The position numbers were made by a program, and so were the translations under genes. Source: Eutrigla gurnardus (Eukaryota > Chordata > Actinopteri > Perciformes > Triglidae). Taken from it: a DNA stretch of 64,000 nt. Location of the stretch: contig OY741285.1 in the NCBI GenBank assembly GCA_963514095.1, forward strand, positions 6,224,375 through 6,288,374, read 5' to 3'. The first letter of the stretch is position 1. Every line of letters starts with the position of its first letter. The notes below the pieces were generated by a model that worked only from the letters and a program-made list of their open reading frames with translations, made no database searches and was not told the DNA's origin. This document shows positions 49,741 through 63,090 of the stretch, one piece after another.

Positions 49741-52700
49741 TTTACATTTGAAACAGTTTGGCCCTAACAGAAGAACAACTAAATGATTCAAACCTCGATG
49801 TTCTCAACATGACAAGAGAATACCGAGCGACCCTCAATCGTTACTGAAACATAAATCTAAATAAACCTAAATGTTTCGGGAAGCCGTTTGACTTTGGGGC
49901 TCAGGCTCTCTGCAGTTTAGTCCTCGGATTGAATAGATTTAAACCGTGATTTGTCGTTCTGTGGTACGTTCGTCTGATATTCCCAGATCCAATAGCGCCG
50001 ACACTAGACTAACCTTCCACTTCCATTCTGAAGGGTGAAAAATAGCTTCGCTAAAGCAACACGACTGTTGATTCCAGCTTGTTACCGTGCACTTGTGCAC
50101 AGGAACTTGGTCCTTTGTAAATCTGCACACATTTTCATGCCGAGCTTCCAATTTCTTTTACCAATGACTGGGGATTTCTTCCGTTCTTATTAAGCTGTCG
50201 CTCAGAGGGACGCTTGTCTCGCTCTGCCCTTTCAACTGTCAGTCTGATTGAACCATTGTACGCCGTTTTCTACTCCGTGTACAAAACATAACTTGTTTTG
50301 CAAACCCTTCATACAAAATACCATCTATGTGGCATGTGGCAGCGATGACACTGAGGCCATCTGTGGTAAGAGAAGACTGGAGGTATTTGGAGGATACGAG
50401 CCGCAGACGACACCGCTCACAGCGGCTTTGCCTTTTTCGCCGTCCTCTCGTCTCTACGGGTCAACGGAAGCGGAAGGTCACTAAATCGGTCACAAACTGA
50501 TGCTCGGCGAGGACTTTACGCTGCAGACTGACCACAGCAGCTGCAGACAAAGCCTCAGTGTTTACAGAGTCCATGTCTGAGGCTGAAGAGGAGGCGGCAG
50601 CGGGAAGGAGGAGGAGGGCAAGAGGAGGAGTGATGTGGTTCTCGGCTTCCACCGCCGGAGGCGGTGGGGAAAAAATAAAAAATGACCAGTGGAAACAGGA
50701 CCGTAATGGTGCCCACAGGAATTCAAGTCACAGGCCCTAAAACATGGAGCTGACATTCAGCAAGTCCTGGGAGAGGATTCAGACACCTCCAGGTTCAACG
50801 GAACAAAAGGAGAAACTGCATGACACCTGCCGGGAAGAGGGGAGGAAAAAGGGGGGAGGAGGGTAGACGTGAAGGACAAATTGTAGCTCAGATCCAAGAT
50901 GGTGAATGAAGAGAAAATATGGGTGTGTGGGTAGGTCAGGTTTGCCTCTGACTTGCGGGGACAAGACTAGCAGTTTAGGTTGGGCAAGCTGCCACGGAAG
51001 CTCTCAGTGTCACAGAGGATCAATCACGACGCGAAGCATCGCCGTGGCACTCTCGTCTGACGCAGCGCTACTTGCAGAGCTCGGCACACAGCAAATGTCA
51101 CTTTCTGACCTCAGCAGTTTCTTTCAGCACCTTTCACGGCGGAGGCCATCAAAGGTACATTAAGGCGGTGCTGGTGCATTCAATGTGTTAATGGTGCAAC
51201 ACCGTGTTAAAAAAAAAAAAAGGCCGCCCTTGGCCGAGAGTGAACGGGGTTCTCTTCGCGTCATCAAGCCGAGGTGGAATGAATCGGTGACGTTATTCCC
51301 GTTGGTCGTCCGAGCTAATTCACTACTAATGAGGGATGTCAAATTATGTTTTTTCCCGACCGAGTCTTCTACTGTAAGTGCGGTGGAATTAATGGCCGTG
51401 GACTATCTGGTGTTTTGACGGTAAATTATCTGTGACCCGGTTGCTCAACCGTTTCCACAGCCTTGCAATTAATTTCAGCAATGTGGGTTTTAGACTGAAC
51501 GGCCAGATGAATAACACCTGTACGATCACAGAGTCGTGTGGTAAACACTGCTCCACTTGAAATGCTGAGTTTTTGCTGCGACAAGCTTTTTGTGCTCCGT
51601 TATGGTCGTCCTAATAAGCCGGCAGCTGACTGTATGCTTTTCCATTTTTCTTCACTGCATATTATGAGTTGTAATCATGATAGAATAGTTCTCTACGTGT
51701 ATTGCTGCACCAGTTTAACAGGGTATCGCCGATTATAATATTCATCCCTGCAAATGAGTTGTAAAACGTCTCTGGTTTTCTCTCCGTGTAGGACGTGAAA
51801 TGAGCAGTGACATCCTGCAGCAGACAGACAGAGTGGAGCTTTAATTAAAAAAGTTAGAAAGCCATTTTTTTCCCCCTCTTGACACACGGTGGGAAGCAAC
51901 ACCCACGCCGAGAAGAAATGATTACAAGAGTGCCTGACACGCGGACGACAACTGGGTCTCCTCCCCGGTTTGTCTAAACATGACAAAGTGTGTGACATTC
52001 CTTATACATGTGAGTGAATGTGCGGGCCTCCCATTTGAAGGCTGTCGCCGCGGAGGAAGTTGCCAGTAATTGTCAGACTGGTGCACATTCACATTCGTAT
52101 GTCTGACGTCTCCGCGTTTAAAAAATCAGATCGGGAGACATCGACGGATACAAGTCTTTGAACTTGGAATTCTGGAGGTGTGAGAGCCGGGATCGAAAAG
52201 GCGTTCTGCCGAGCTTTGATCCTCGAGCGTCCTCCGCCATCCTGCTGATGCGGCACATCCAGACCTCGTGGTACGCGAGCGCCACAGAATTAAAAGTGGG
52301 CCCCTCCGCCTTGCACATCTCCGTGCCCGGGGGCCAATCACCCAACACTAGACCTGGTGATGCTCCAGGACCATTATCCCCAATATCCACCAGTCTTTGC
52401 AGAAGGATGGATTACCCACAATCTTTTCAGATGTACAACTGTTATTTCAAAAGCATTTAATAGAGGATGATTAAAATCCAAATCTACTGTAGCTTCGATG
52501 CTAACGCTATCTCCACGTGACATGCTTAACAAAGCTTTTCAACCCAATTTAATCCAGCTGTAATCAAGCAGTCTAAACCACCGCCAGACTTTCTCCCTCA
52601 GACTCCCTTAATTCGTTTCCAGTTGCACTGCTTAGATCACGTCTAGCTCGCAATCACTGACCTTTTTGTTAACTGCGATTTAATGGGGTGATTAGGTCCA

Positions 52701-55700
52701 TTTCGCTCTGTTTTCAAAGTATACATCCATCTTCCAAAAGGTGTTGACGCCGCCATAACCCTGCCTTTCAGCGACCTCCCCACTTGCTTACCAGCGAAAC
52801 ACCAAAACAAGCACACCCTTGACATTTTGTCACGCACCACCTTATGAAAATCCATCAATTCTGCGTATTTATGATCTGCCTGCCCGGTGTTCATAATTAG
52901 AGTTGTGAAAAGGTTAGCCTGGCAACACTTTGACCCGCTGACCAAAGGAAAATATACAGCAGGCTCTCGCTATTTGAGGGATGACGACACGGCCAAGGTC
53001 TTCGCTCGGATTGGTGCGTTCCATGTGCTTTGGCCCTCAATGAAAATGTCACTCCAAAAGCATAAAAACCTTGACAGCTCAAGGATATATCTGTGCTGGT
53101 ATTCGTGTTATTCCTGAGGCTGCCAGCAGCAATGTCCTCACCAGAAGACTGACAGCAGTGTTTGTTTGTTCAAACACTTCAAGCTCCCTTGAATCAATAG
53201 TTTCTATATTAACAATTGATTGAATGTCTACATCTAAATTACCTATTTTTGTTTACAGTAGGAGGACTCGTTGGGTGCATTTGGACTGAAGACGAATCAG
53301 ATTTGAGAGTCTCAGCTTCTTCTTGCAAAGTCAAGAGAAGGATGCAAGTGGATGCAAACAAGACAGCTTAGATGGTAGAAATTTAAAATGTTGAAAATTC
53401 AATTTTGGTATATATATAAATAATCTTTCCTAAGGCTGTTTGACAGGAGACAAATGGTAAAAAGGGAGAGGCCTGGAGGGAAATAAGAAAAAGTCATTCC
53501 AAATTAACACAGACTGACTCTACACACACTGGCTAGAACTAATGTCTGCACAGTCGGTCCTTTCACTGCGTGTCGTGAACAATTTGGCAGTGTGGCGGTC
53601 AAATTTGCTCCAATAAAGAAAAAAAATAAGTTGAAATGTCACTCAAAAGGCACCTCAAGCCAACTTTCAGTCCTCAGCAGAGTAATAAGCAAGCTGAGTA
53701 TCTAAGAGACAGATTCCCACTCCAGTCACCCCCCCTCCATCGTGGTCGTTTCACCTTTCCTTCGGTGGCTCGTCTCGGCCGACGGGGAGGCTCCGTAATG
53801 TTTCATAATCAAGCCGATCCATCGGAGCATGGAGAGCAGCTGGACTGAGCTGAGATTAGTATGCCCCTGGTGTGGCTTGGTGACAGAAGCCGGAGCGCTC
53901 TCCGCCCCCCCAATCCTCCCTCCTCTCATTGCGTTGGTGTCAGATGGAGAATTTTATGTGACAGAGGGGGGAATGAAATGTGCTGGCGCTCTCCTGCAAA
54001 ACTCAGGCATTGTGGCTCGCACCGTTTGAGATAACCGGCGGTCAAATAGCACATCAGTCCGGAGGCGAGGAACACTCGCTCAGATGTTTGCCGATGCAAA
54101 TGTGTTCCGATTTGTGGGAAGCCAAGCGCAAAACATTTCGGTGTAAACGACCGAACAGAAATCTCAAATACATTTTCTTTTTTTTTTTTACTATCTACTC
54201 CCCGACAGTGAGTTTTGGTGGGAAGCAGGTGGGTGAGCCTCGCTCGTCATCTGACAAAACGGCGATAAAATCAGGTTTGGCATTTGGATGGCTGTATCTG
54301 GAACGGCTTCCTCTCCTCTCCACCCGTGACAGATGCCGTAATTAGCGTTAGCGGCGACTGCCAACTGCTGACACGGCTTTGTATCACCCGCCCATCTCCG
54401 CTCCGCGTGTACCTGAAATCGTTAAGCTTATCTCGATACCTGGCGTTCCAGCGGGGGGAACAGACCAATCACAGGGGCGGCTCGGGCTCCGGCAGGCATC
54501 GACACTGGTAGATGTCTTAGAACCAAATCCAAAGCTTCTTCTTCTAATTGCTGACGGCCAGGGTAAATACTTGTTTCCTATTGGCTGGCCATTAAAATGG
54601 TGTTATGGGACTCGTCAGATGAAGAACCACCATTCCAAGTGAATTCCCATATATTAAACTGTAGTGACGGCTCCTGCTTCACTGGTGAAATAGACCCACG
54701 TTAACTGACCTGTTATGGACATAGGCACAATAATACACTGTTCTTTGCCTCCTCTTGTAATTAATTATTTCTTATGAAACGTTCAACATATTAAATAGCT
54801 GTAACTCAACTAATGCAGTATTTGTTGGATTCTGTAGTTATTGTGATGCAGTCAAAGTGGTAAAAACAAGGCAATAATAATCTTTATTTTCAGGTGTTTT
54901 CAAATGCCATCTGTGAATGTTATATGATATAACCTCACCTTAATTTTTCTTAATTTGAAGCAGTTCTACTGTACTTTTACATGCTACCAGTATTTTTTTA
55001 GGAAAGTAAAACCAAATGAAGACCAATGACCATAACACCCTTAATCCCAAATCTTGTTCCAAATGGATTGTGGGTGCATTTGCATAATTCATTTTCTGTA
55101 AGAACCTCTCTTTCACAATTTTAGAAGCAATGCACTGACTTTTTAAAAAATATTCTTTGAAAGTTTCCTCAGGGGAAATACATTTTAATTTGCACATCAA
55201 ATTTGATTAGATTAAGAGCTAAAGTACAAATTCCATCACAGGGGAAAGATGTGACACGTTTCAGTACTTTAATGATTCAAAGTTCTGCGTTTCCATTCTG
55301 AAACAATGCAGCTTAGGATTTGGGGACTAATTCCCACAAAATCTTGTTTTGTAAAGGCTTTTTTTCCCTCCTTTACAGCCTTGAACGCTTGTTTACATAA
55401 ACTTCTGGATTCACTCAGACAACAGAAAAAAGTTCATGACTCTAATTAGTATTCTACGTAAAAATACATTTTCCAGAATTTACACAGCCCATGTCACAAC
55501 ATGGAAAAGGCAATTAAATTGTACTGCATTGTTATACTGTTACGGTAAAGGCACAAGAAGGCTCAAGAGCTTGGATTGAAGAACAAACTTACTATTGTGT
55601 CTCACAGAGCTCACTTTCAAGTTGGTACACTGAATCTGAACTCATTCCAAGAGTCGGGGGGGAACCACAGGACCAAAATGGCCCTACAGTGGAAAACTTT

Positions 55701-58700
55701 TTTTTCTCCCACACCTCTCTTCTTGTCCATCCATTAATAGGGAATTCATGGGTTGCCAAGTCTGGGTCTGAACCCTGGATAGATGTCAGGTAACGTTATA
55801 TACCTGAACATTCCCCCGGTTAAATGTAATCTCTGGAATTTAAGTAACGTTCCTCCAAACACACATTATTGATGTATTGCAGAGTGGTAAAAGGCAGGGA
55901 TAGATCAGCTAGAAGCTAACTTTCTAAAACACATTTTCATCATGTCACGCCGGGGGGTTCAGGTGGCATTTACAGTGGCTTCCCGTGTCTACATGATATT
56001 TTTGGTGTTGTTGTGTCAGGGAGAAAGAGGCTCCGAGACAGACAAAGGACGGGGTCAGAGGCTGCATCGCCGTCTGCACTGATGAGCTGTAGAAATGGGT
56101 GAACAATGACAAGAACCTGTCATTCACATACGCCGAGAGAACACCTTTCATAGCTGCCCTTGTAAATATTAGAAAGCGAGCAGAGTTGTCGCTTTTTGTT
56201 CGTGAAATAGTCCCGTCGGAATGACGCTTATCTCTTATTTTAACCCCCCCCCCAAAAAAAGCCATTTCTGTTGGTACAAAGAACTTGTGGACGTCCTTGG
56301 AGGGAGAGAGAAAAGAAAGCTGTGGAGCTTGTGCGGGCGGCATTAGTGCAACATCCATCCCTTGCGAGGGGGAGTGGACCGTGGAGGTCCCCGGCTCTTT
56401 GTTAGGATGTGAAAGATGGACAATGCCACTACTGTGCGCTGAGAGCAGTAACCATGCCACTGCTGGTTCCATAACACTGACGAAAGCTGTGTCACAATTA
56501 TGCCTTTCTCTGTTCTTTTGTTGGACTTTTTTCTTTTTTGTATTATCTTCCTCTTTCTCCCACCTTCAGTCTCTTTGCTCTTTTTAGATCTCAATGATGA
56601 TTTATCCCTCGTGTCGCAGAGCGCTCCGACCCGACAACCTGCAATAATGAACCGGGGACGCCTGCAATCATCTCACGGTGGTTGCAGACGTTGTTTTGTT
56701 GGAATGTTTTTGTAAATGTAAAACTAAAAATGTTAATTATTTGCTTATGAGTCTCAGCGGAGATCTGAGATTTAAATTCTCATCAAACTTCGGACCTGAC
56801 TGGCTGATTTACCAGAAAGTCTGATAACTCTGACTTATTTCATATGACTTGTCTGGAAAAAATGAGACTTCTGGACTCAAATGGCTTGGGACTTGTCTGG
56901 AATTACTTCAGATCCGACTTGGACCTCTCTAATGCCTGGAGACCTGTCTCGATTAATGTGAGCCTACATTTGGAGACCGGGCTCAAAAATGTGAGATTTG
57001 GCTTGCCTTTGTTGTGTTGACTGTAGTCGGCCCGTGGATTTATTTACTTCACGCAGCCACAATTCTCTGCAGTTGGAGAAGCAACTGAAATAACATATAC
57101 AGTGTGTAAAACAAAGTAGCTCTCAGCTGCACTTGACACGCTAATGAAAAAGGGAAATATAAAACGCTTCACATAAATGTAGATGCAGCCGGCTGTGGAA
57201 TATAGCAGCCATTAACGTGGAGAGGGTTTTTTTTTTTCTGCTTTTATTGAACAATGCCAGGACGACTGCAGAGGAGGGCGAGCGGCGGCGGCGGCCTCGT
57301 TTCACTTCAAGAAACTTTCTACAACAACCCACGAGTCTCATATTCAGCACACTATAAAATGTGAATGGCTCTCCGAAAGAGGCAGCGTGGGAATAAAGCC
57401 GAGAGTGGATTTGAGAAAAGGCTTGTGTGTAGGTGAGCGTGTGTTTGTACACTGTATGTGTGTGTGTGAGAGAGAGATAGAGTATAAAGGAGGCAGCGAG
57501 ATCAATGAATTGTATCTCTCTCTTGCAATCTAAAAAACCACGCTACGTTTAATTGAGTTAGCGAGATGAAATGCCATCCCAAAATGCAGCCTATTGATTT
57601 TATGTTGCTGTACTTAGCCTGAGAGGCTGCTGTTAAAAATAAATAACAATACAGAGAAAGCAGAAGCTACCAGAACCCTCGTGGATAGAGCAGGTTGGAA
57701 CAGGGAACGGAGTCGTTTTGGCTTCGTGGATATGCTTTGTCATCTCTTTACGCACTATTTGAAGAGAGCTGCAGGCAAAGAGATGCTTGTTTTGATGGTA
57801 ATATCAAAAAGGGAGGTTGAAGACAAAGACAGAAGGGTTATTGTGAGTTTAAATTCCTTTACTTCTGAGTCTTTCGGTTACGCCAAGACCATCGAACAGC
57901 GGCCGATACAGCTGTGTCACGTTCGCTCAAAGAGAGTTTGTGCAACTTTTTTTTCCCCTCTAAATGGAATCCGTGTTGCCTTCCAGACGCCTCCCAACAT
58001 GAATATTGCATTTAGTTTAACCCCAAACAGTGACATTATTTATGGAGGCAATCATCATCAGCCATGAAGTGAACCCTGTCTTGCCTGCAGCCGAGCAGCT
58101 GACCTCCAACAGCCTTCTTTGTGTTTAAAACTGAAGCCGCCTGTGAGTCGGTTCAAATCATCCACTGTATTTGGACATTTAATAGAAGCGCTTTCCAATA
58201 ATCTGCACGCTGTACGCTTTCCCGTCGTCCCCCGGGTTTGTTGTCATTTTTCGTTTCGGTTTGATGAAGATCTCGCCCGCCTCTTTCACCCCCCCCCCCC
58301 AGACTGTCTCCAGCTCATCATTGTGTGGCTGATGAGGCTGTCACAAACACAGTGTCTGGCCAAGAGATGAGATGAGACAAGGGCGATGACTTGCCTCAGT
58401 TAGACTCACCTGCAGCTGCTGGCAAAGTCAGGAATGAGTGTGTGTGTGTCTCAATGTGTGTGTAAAGCTGGTGTGATGGAATCCTCAGGTGTTTGCTTTT
58501 ATCTAAACCCTCCACATAACCGTGGCGAGCAATTACCTAGCTCCAGTCATCAAATCATTTTCCATTGGTGGTATTTAAAATGCAGCCTGTAGGTATTTGG
58601 TCATTTACAAATGTTTTTTTTTTTCTGGCTCTGGACTCTGATCCATTGGATTTTAAGTGAAACAATGAAAATGAGGGTAAAACGTTGACCAAATAGCTTT

Positions 58701-61226
58701 CCAAAATCTATATATTAAAAGAGCTATGCTTGTTATATAATATAAGAATATGAAGAAGAAATGTGTAAAAGTGTATGAAGAAGACAATAAGGAAAAAAAG
58801 GGAAGATGAGGTGAAGTCGACACCTGTGTAATATTGTAATTTATTATCTATCTATCCTGTTTTTTATTTATATTTTTAAACCACTGGTATTGGTACAGTG
58901 TATTGTAATATCTCTAATCATGAGTATCTCAGTTCGTGAGCATCACAGCTGAGGTCATGGTGTATTTCTAATCTAATATGCCGGAGAACAGGGACGAAAC
59001 GACGGAAATATGCGTTTCTGTCCAAATATTCTTACGGACTGCGCTGCATAAAAGTAGGTCAGAAGCAAAGTGGAGCCGGGGAGGATGCTCGGTGTGAAGT
59101 GATGAATAGAAGAGAGTTCAGCTAAGTATGAGTCATCATCGGTGGCGAGGTGGTAGGCAAACAGCCTTCCTGTGTCAATAATGAAGGAAGGGACTCTGTG
59201 AAGAGGGGAGCCGTCACGAGGCAGAAACCGAATCATCAAGTCGGAGCGGCTTCACAAACGGAAAAGTTAAATAGGCGGCGCTCACCTTTAGGGAGATGGG
59301 AGGGACACGCTGAGAGTCAAAGACGAATTCTAGGTCATTGAAAGCAGCACACGCACAGAAACGGCATCTGGCTGAAAACTACCGTCGCCACCTTTTTTAC
59401 GTCGTCAAGGTGCCACGCCGGCTTTCACTGTAAACAGCCCACCGGGGTTGAACGCCTTTTTCCTAATGAGCATCTGCAGCACCGCACTACATTTGTTTGA
59501 TGGCGAACACGGTAATGCATTATTCTGTTCAAGTGAGACACAACAAACAAGTGTGGAGAAGCAAAAGGAGAAAAAAAAGCCCCAAACAAGCAATCAGGCC
59601 CTGCAAATCCAGAGCATGAATAAAACATCGGTGGAACAGGAGGATTTTTACATTGTGCACTCTCTCTCTGGACGTTTCCTTTTTTTAGCTAAACAGAGAA
59701 ACTTCCAGCAGCCGGTGGGTGATAAAAGACGCCGGAGCTCTTTATGAACGGTTCATTTTTTGCTCTGCAGGTATTCTTCTATTCATGCAGACCCAGGGCT
59801 ACAGTTACACAAGTTTGAGATTTTCCTGACTGCACTGTGTAGGCTTAGCCTCCTGTGGATGCGATTACAGTATTCAATATTCTTTAAAGACCCCGGAAAC
59901 CTATTTTCCCAATCAGCCTCCTGGGATCCTACATGGACCTATTTTCTGCCCCGGTTACAACAGCGTCGGTTATTTCTCACAAGAGAACCCCCCCAACTTT
60001 CACTTTGATTATTGCTTGTTTAATCATGAATATTTAATGTTATAGAGACCTCTTTAATATGGTGCAACCACTTTTCCAGGGGCTTAACAGTATTGACCTT
60101 TATTTAACTGGTATGGCCTCTCGAGATATCAGTGTTTATTTTCTTTTCCGTCTCTATTTCTTAGGCTCAGAAACCGACAAACGCAAAGAAAAAGAGAAAC
60201 AAAAAATGCTAAAAATGTTCATACTTCAACTCCAACTCATGTCATTATGGTACCCAGGCTATTTGGAATTTCAGCCACAGTTCTCACCCAAAATAAGCAC
60301 ATTTTTGTGTGCAAACCAGACGATGTCCTCTGGCCTAACAAACATCGTCATGTAAGGAACCATGGTGACATATGAGAGCGTAACAATAGCCCACGGCTTC
60401 TCTCCTCCAGCTATGCGAAAGTGCCACGATTCTACCTGAAATTTTTCCCCTCCAGCCCCCGTGAAATCTGTGAGAAGTTTGCTTTTCCACTCAGCTCTCC
60501 TGCACCTTGGTGACAGGCCTGCCCAGAGTTTACATCCATGAGGCCCCCGCTTTTCATATTACAACATCAGAAATTCCTGTGGCCTTGTTGCACACAGTGC
60601 TCCGACTGTTTGGAGCTCCTGCCAAGTCCATAGTAACAGACAAGCCTATATTTAGCCGTGTTACGGGCTCGTTGGAAAACGCTTAAAAATACTTAGGAGG
60701 GAGACACTCGTATAATGTGGCCCCACAGGGGTCCATCAGGCTGGGGGTCTATCAAAACTGCACAAACACAGCTCTTATTGTACAACGACTAAGTCTTGGC
60801 GCTTGAACACGGACGTGATTGTTTACCTGCGTGTGTGGTAAGTGAAGAAGTCTAAAAACTCAACTGAAAAGTCTCTAAAAAACCTCATTGAATCATTTCC
60901 TCCCCAAAGGTTGTCAAATAAGATTTTTCCCGCTTTGGTGGGGGATGCAGGAGCCTTTCTAGCCCGCGGCGCTGGGCTCAACTCCAGCCAAAATGCATTG
61001 GATTTTCTAATGCAGCCTTTGCCCCCCCCCCTTCCACTTATCTAACAGGTTCAGCTCTCCAACCTTGTCCAGAGGGAAGTCTGGAGCTTAAAAAAAATGA
61101 AATAAAGAAATAAATCTGGTAGCATGCCAACGCGATGCCTACAGGAAACTATGACTGACGGTTTGCAGCATCAAAGTTTAACCCCTGGTCACCTTGACGC
61201 AAGTGGTTCAGAGACAGGAACATCAA

Positions 61227-61228
<2 letters not shown>

Positions 61229-61314
<86 letters not shown>
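61229..61314. repeat. (CA)n microsatellite, about 43 units
   Basis: Uninterrupted AC dinucleotides over about 86 bases; the purest long microsatellite in the window. Confidence 0.98.
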
Positions 61315-61316
<2 letters not shown>

Positions 61317-62883
61317 ATATGGATGTCAACCCATCTTTCTGCATTTCTGATGAGACTTTGAACGGCATGCAAGGCTCAAAGGGAATCATTATATCGTGAA
61401 AGACACTGATGGGCAGCACCTTCAATAATATACATTACTGTTGAATTTTTAACTCGCACATTTACACGTTTCCCTCTGCAGCTTCTGAACACGCAACATG
61501 CCATCGCCTCCATCACTAACCTGGGAATCCTAAATATATGTTTATAGCCGGGCGTGAGGTGAGCCATCTCATGAATCATTACGTGAAATGTTGTGCAAAC
61601 AAAAGCCTTTACGAAAAGAAAAAATTAAAGCTGTTGGGACTTGCCAGCGAGCGAGCGATAAAACCCAGACCCGGCCGCAGACACAACTGCTGTTTAAGGA
61701 GTGGAAGGAATCAGATCGACGGCAAGCTGAGATAATGATGTGGTATCAGCAGATAAACTGGCGGTATAAGCCAATAACAGAAATTCCCACTATTGCAAAC
61801 ATAGGAGCGCATCAACACTATATTTAGCCTGAATTCCATAGAGCCTGTTTGGAATATGCCAACTCATTGTTGATATTATGAAAACATATCACGGCCAGAT
61901 TTTCTAGTGGACAGAAAAAAATGTAATCAATCCATCCGTGTGCCTGCAATTTCCTATAGGATCCACTCCGGTCCACTGATCCACGCCTAAATAGAAAGTC
62001 TATAAGTATGGTGTCCACGACCGCAGAGTGGACCCAGAACCAGCTAAACACCTGCTTCATACACTCAGCAATAATAACCTTTAACCAGCTGCAAAATCCA
62101 CAACTCGTAAACATCGCAGTCTGAAAATATTTTTTCCACCTGTGGGAGCCAGGAGGAGGTGGACGTATACCAGGAGTACAGATATTGGGAGCAGAGAGGT
62201 GGAATAGTTTTGTGGACCCTTGTGTGTGATGGTGTGAGGGGACTTTTCAGACAGCACCTAATATCTAGCCAGCTGGAACGAGTTCCCAGAGGGTTCTTGG
62301 CTTGTTCGCTGTGCTGCTGACAGCGAAGCCGTACCTCTGATTGCCCCCCCCCCTCCCGTCTTCTCCCCTTACACCTCTTTGGACATGAATAGCTGCTCCC
62401 GTGAAGCGCCGAGACGCTGATTATGCTGAGCAACGCGTGCTGGGAGAGCACCAATTACCCTGATGTGCCTTTTCATGTTTGCACATTGTTGAGCAGCACA
62501 TCGGCCGGGGTCCCAGGTGTACGCGGCAGCACACGTGTCCGACCGAGGCGGCGGTGGCGGCAAAGGTGACGGCGAGGAAAGATGGAGGACACCAGTCATG
62601 TGGAGGGTTTACTCTCTCGGAGTTAAATACAATTTGACCTCTACGTTGAACCCATTCTAAGGAGCAGCCGGCAGCTGTGAGGTCACTTGGGGTTCAGTGT
62701 GTCGTTCAAGGACATGCAGATAGTAGACAATAGTGACCGTGTGGTCACAGCCGCCCCAGTGTAATATTGTCATATATATATTTAGATTTATTAAATCTGA
62801 TATAGCGGCAGCTCTAAACCCAGTGGAATAAGTCACTGAGTCAAGGTAATAATAAAAAGTCATTCAAAATATTCCATAATCTG

Positions 62884-63090
62884 AGGGCTGCAACTAATGA
62901 TCATTTTAAAAATGTGTATATTTTTTTTTCACAGTATTAAACGTGTAAAATACCTATTTAATTTCCTACATCCCATGATGACATCTTCATGCTTGTTTTG
63001 TCCAACAGTCCCAAATTATTTTACAATAAAACACAGAAACAAGCAAAATCGAATAATTGAGAAGAAGATTAAAATATAATAATTATTAAT
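62884..63090 (-). repeat. hAT-type fish repeat fragment, reversed
   Basis: GAGGGCTGCAACTAATGATC at the left edge and TTTTGTCCAACAGTCCCAAA further in are the reverse-complement blocks of the family seen at about 10.5 kb. The right boundary is approximate and a target duplication was not found. Confidence 0.65.

Noticed and set aside
52118..52460. Open frames of about 90-100 codons on both strands
   Set aside because: No family resemblance and no splice-supported continuation; left as unexplained non-coding DNA.
55945..56472. 175-codon minus-strand frame
   Set aside because: No domain, signal or neighbouring exon; composition looks like translated non-coding sequence.
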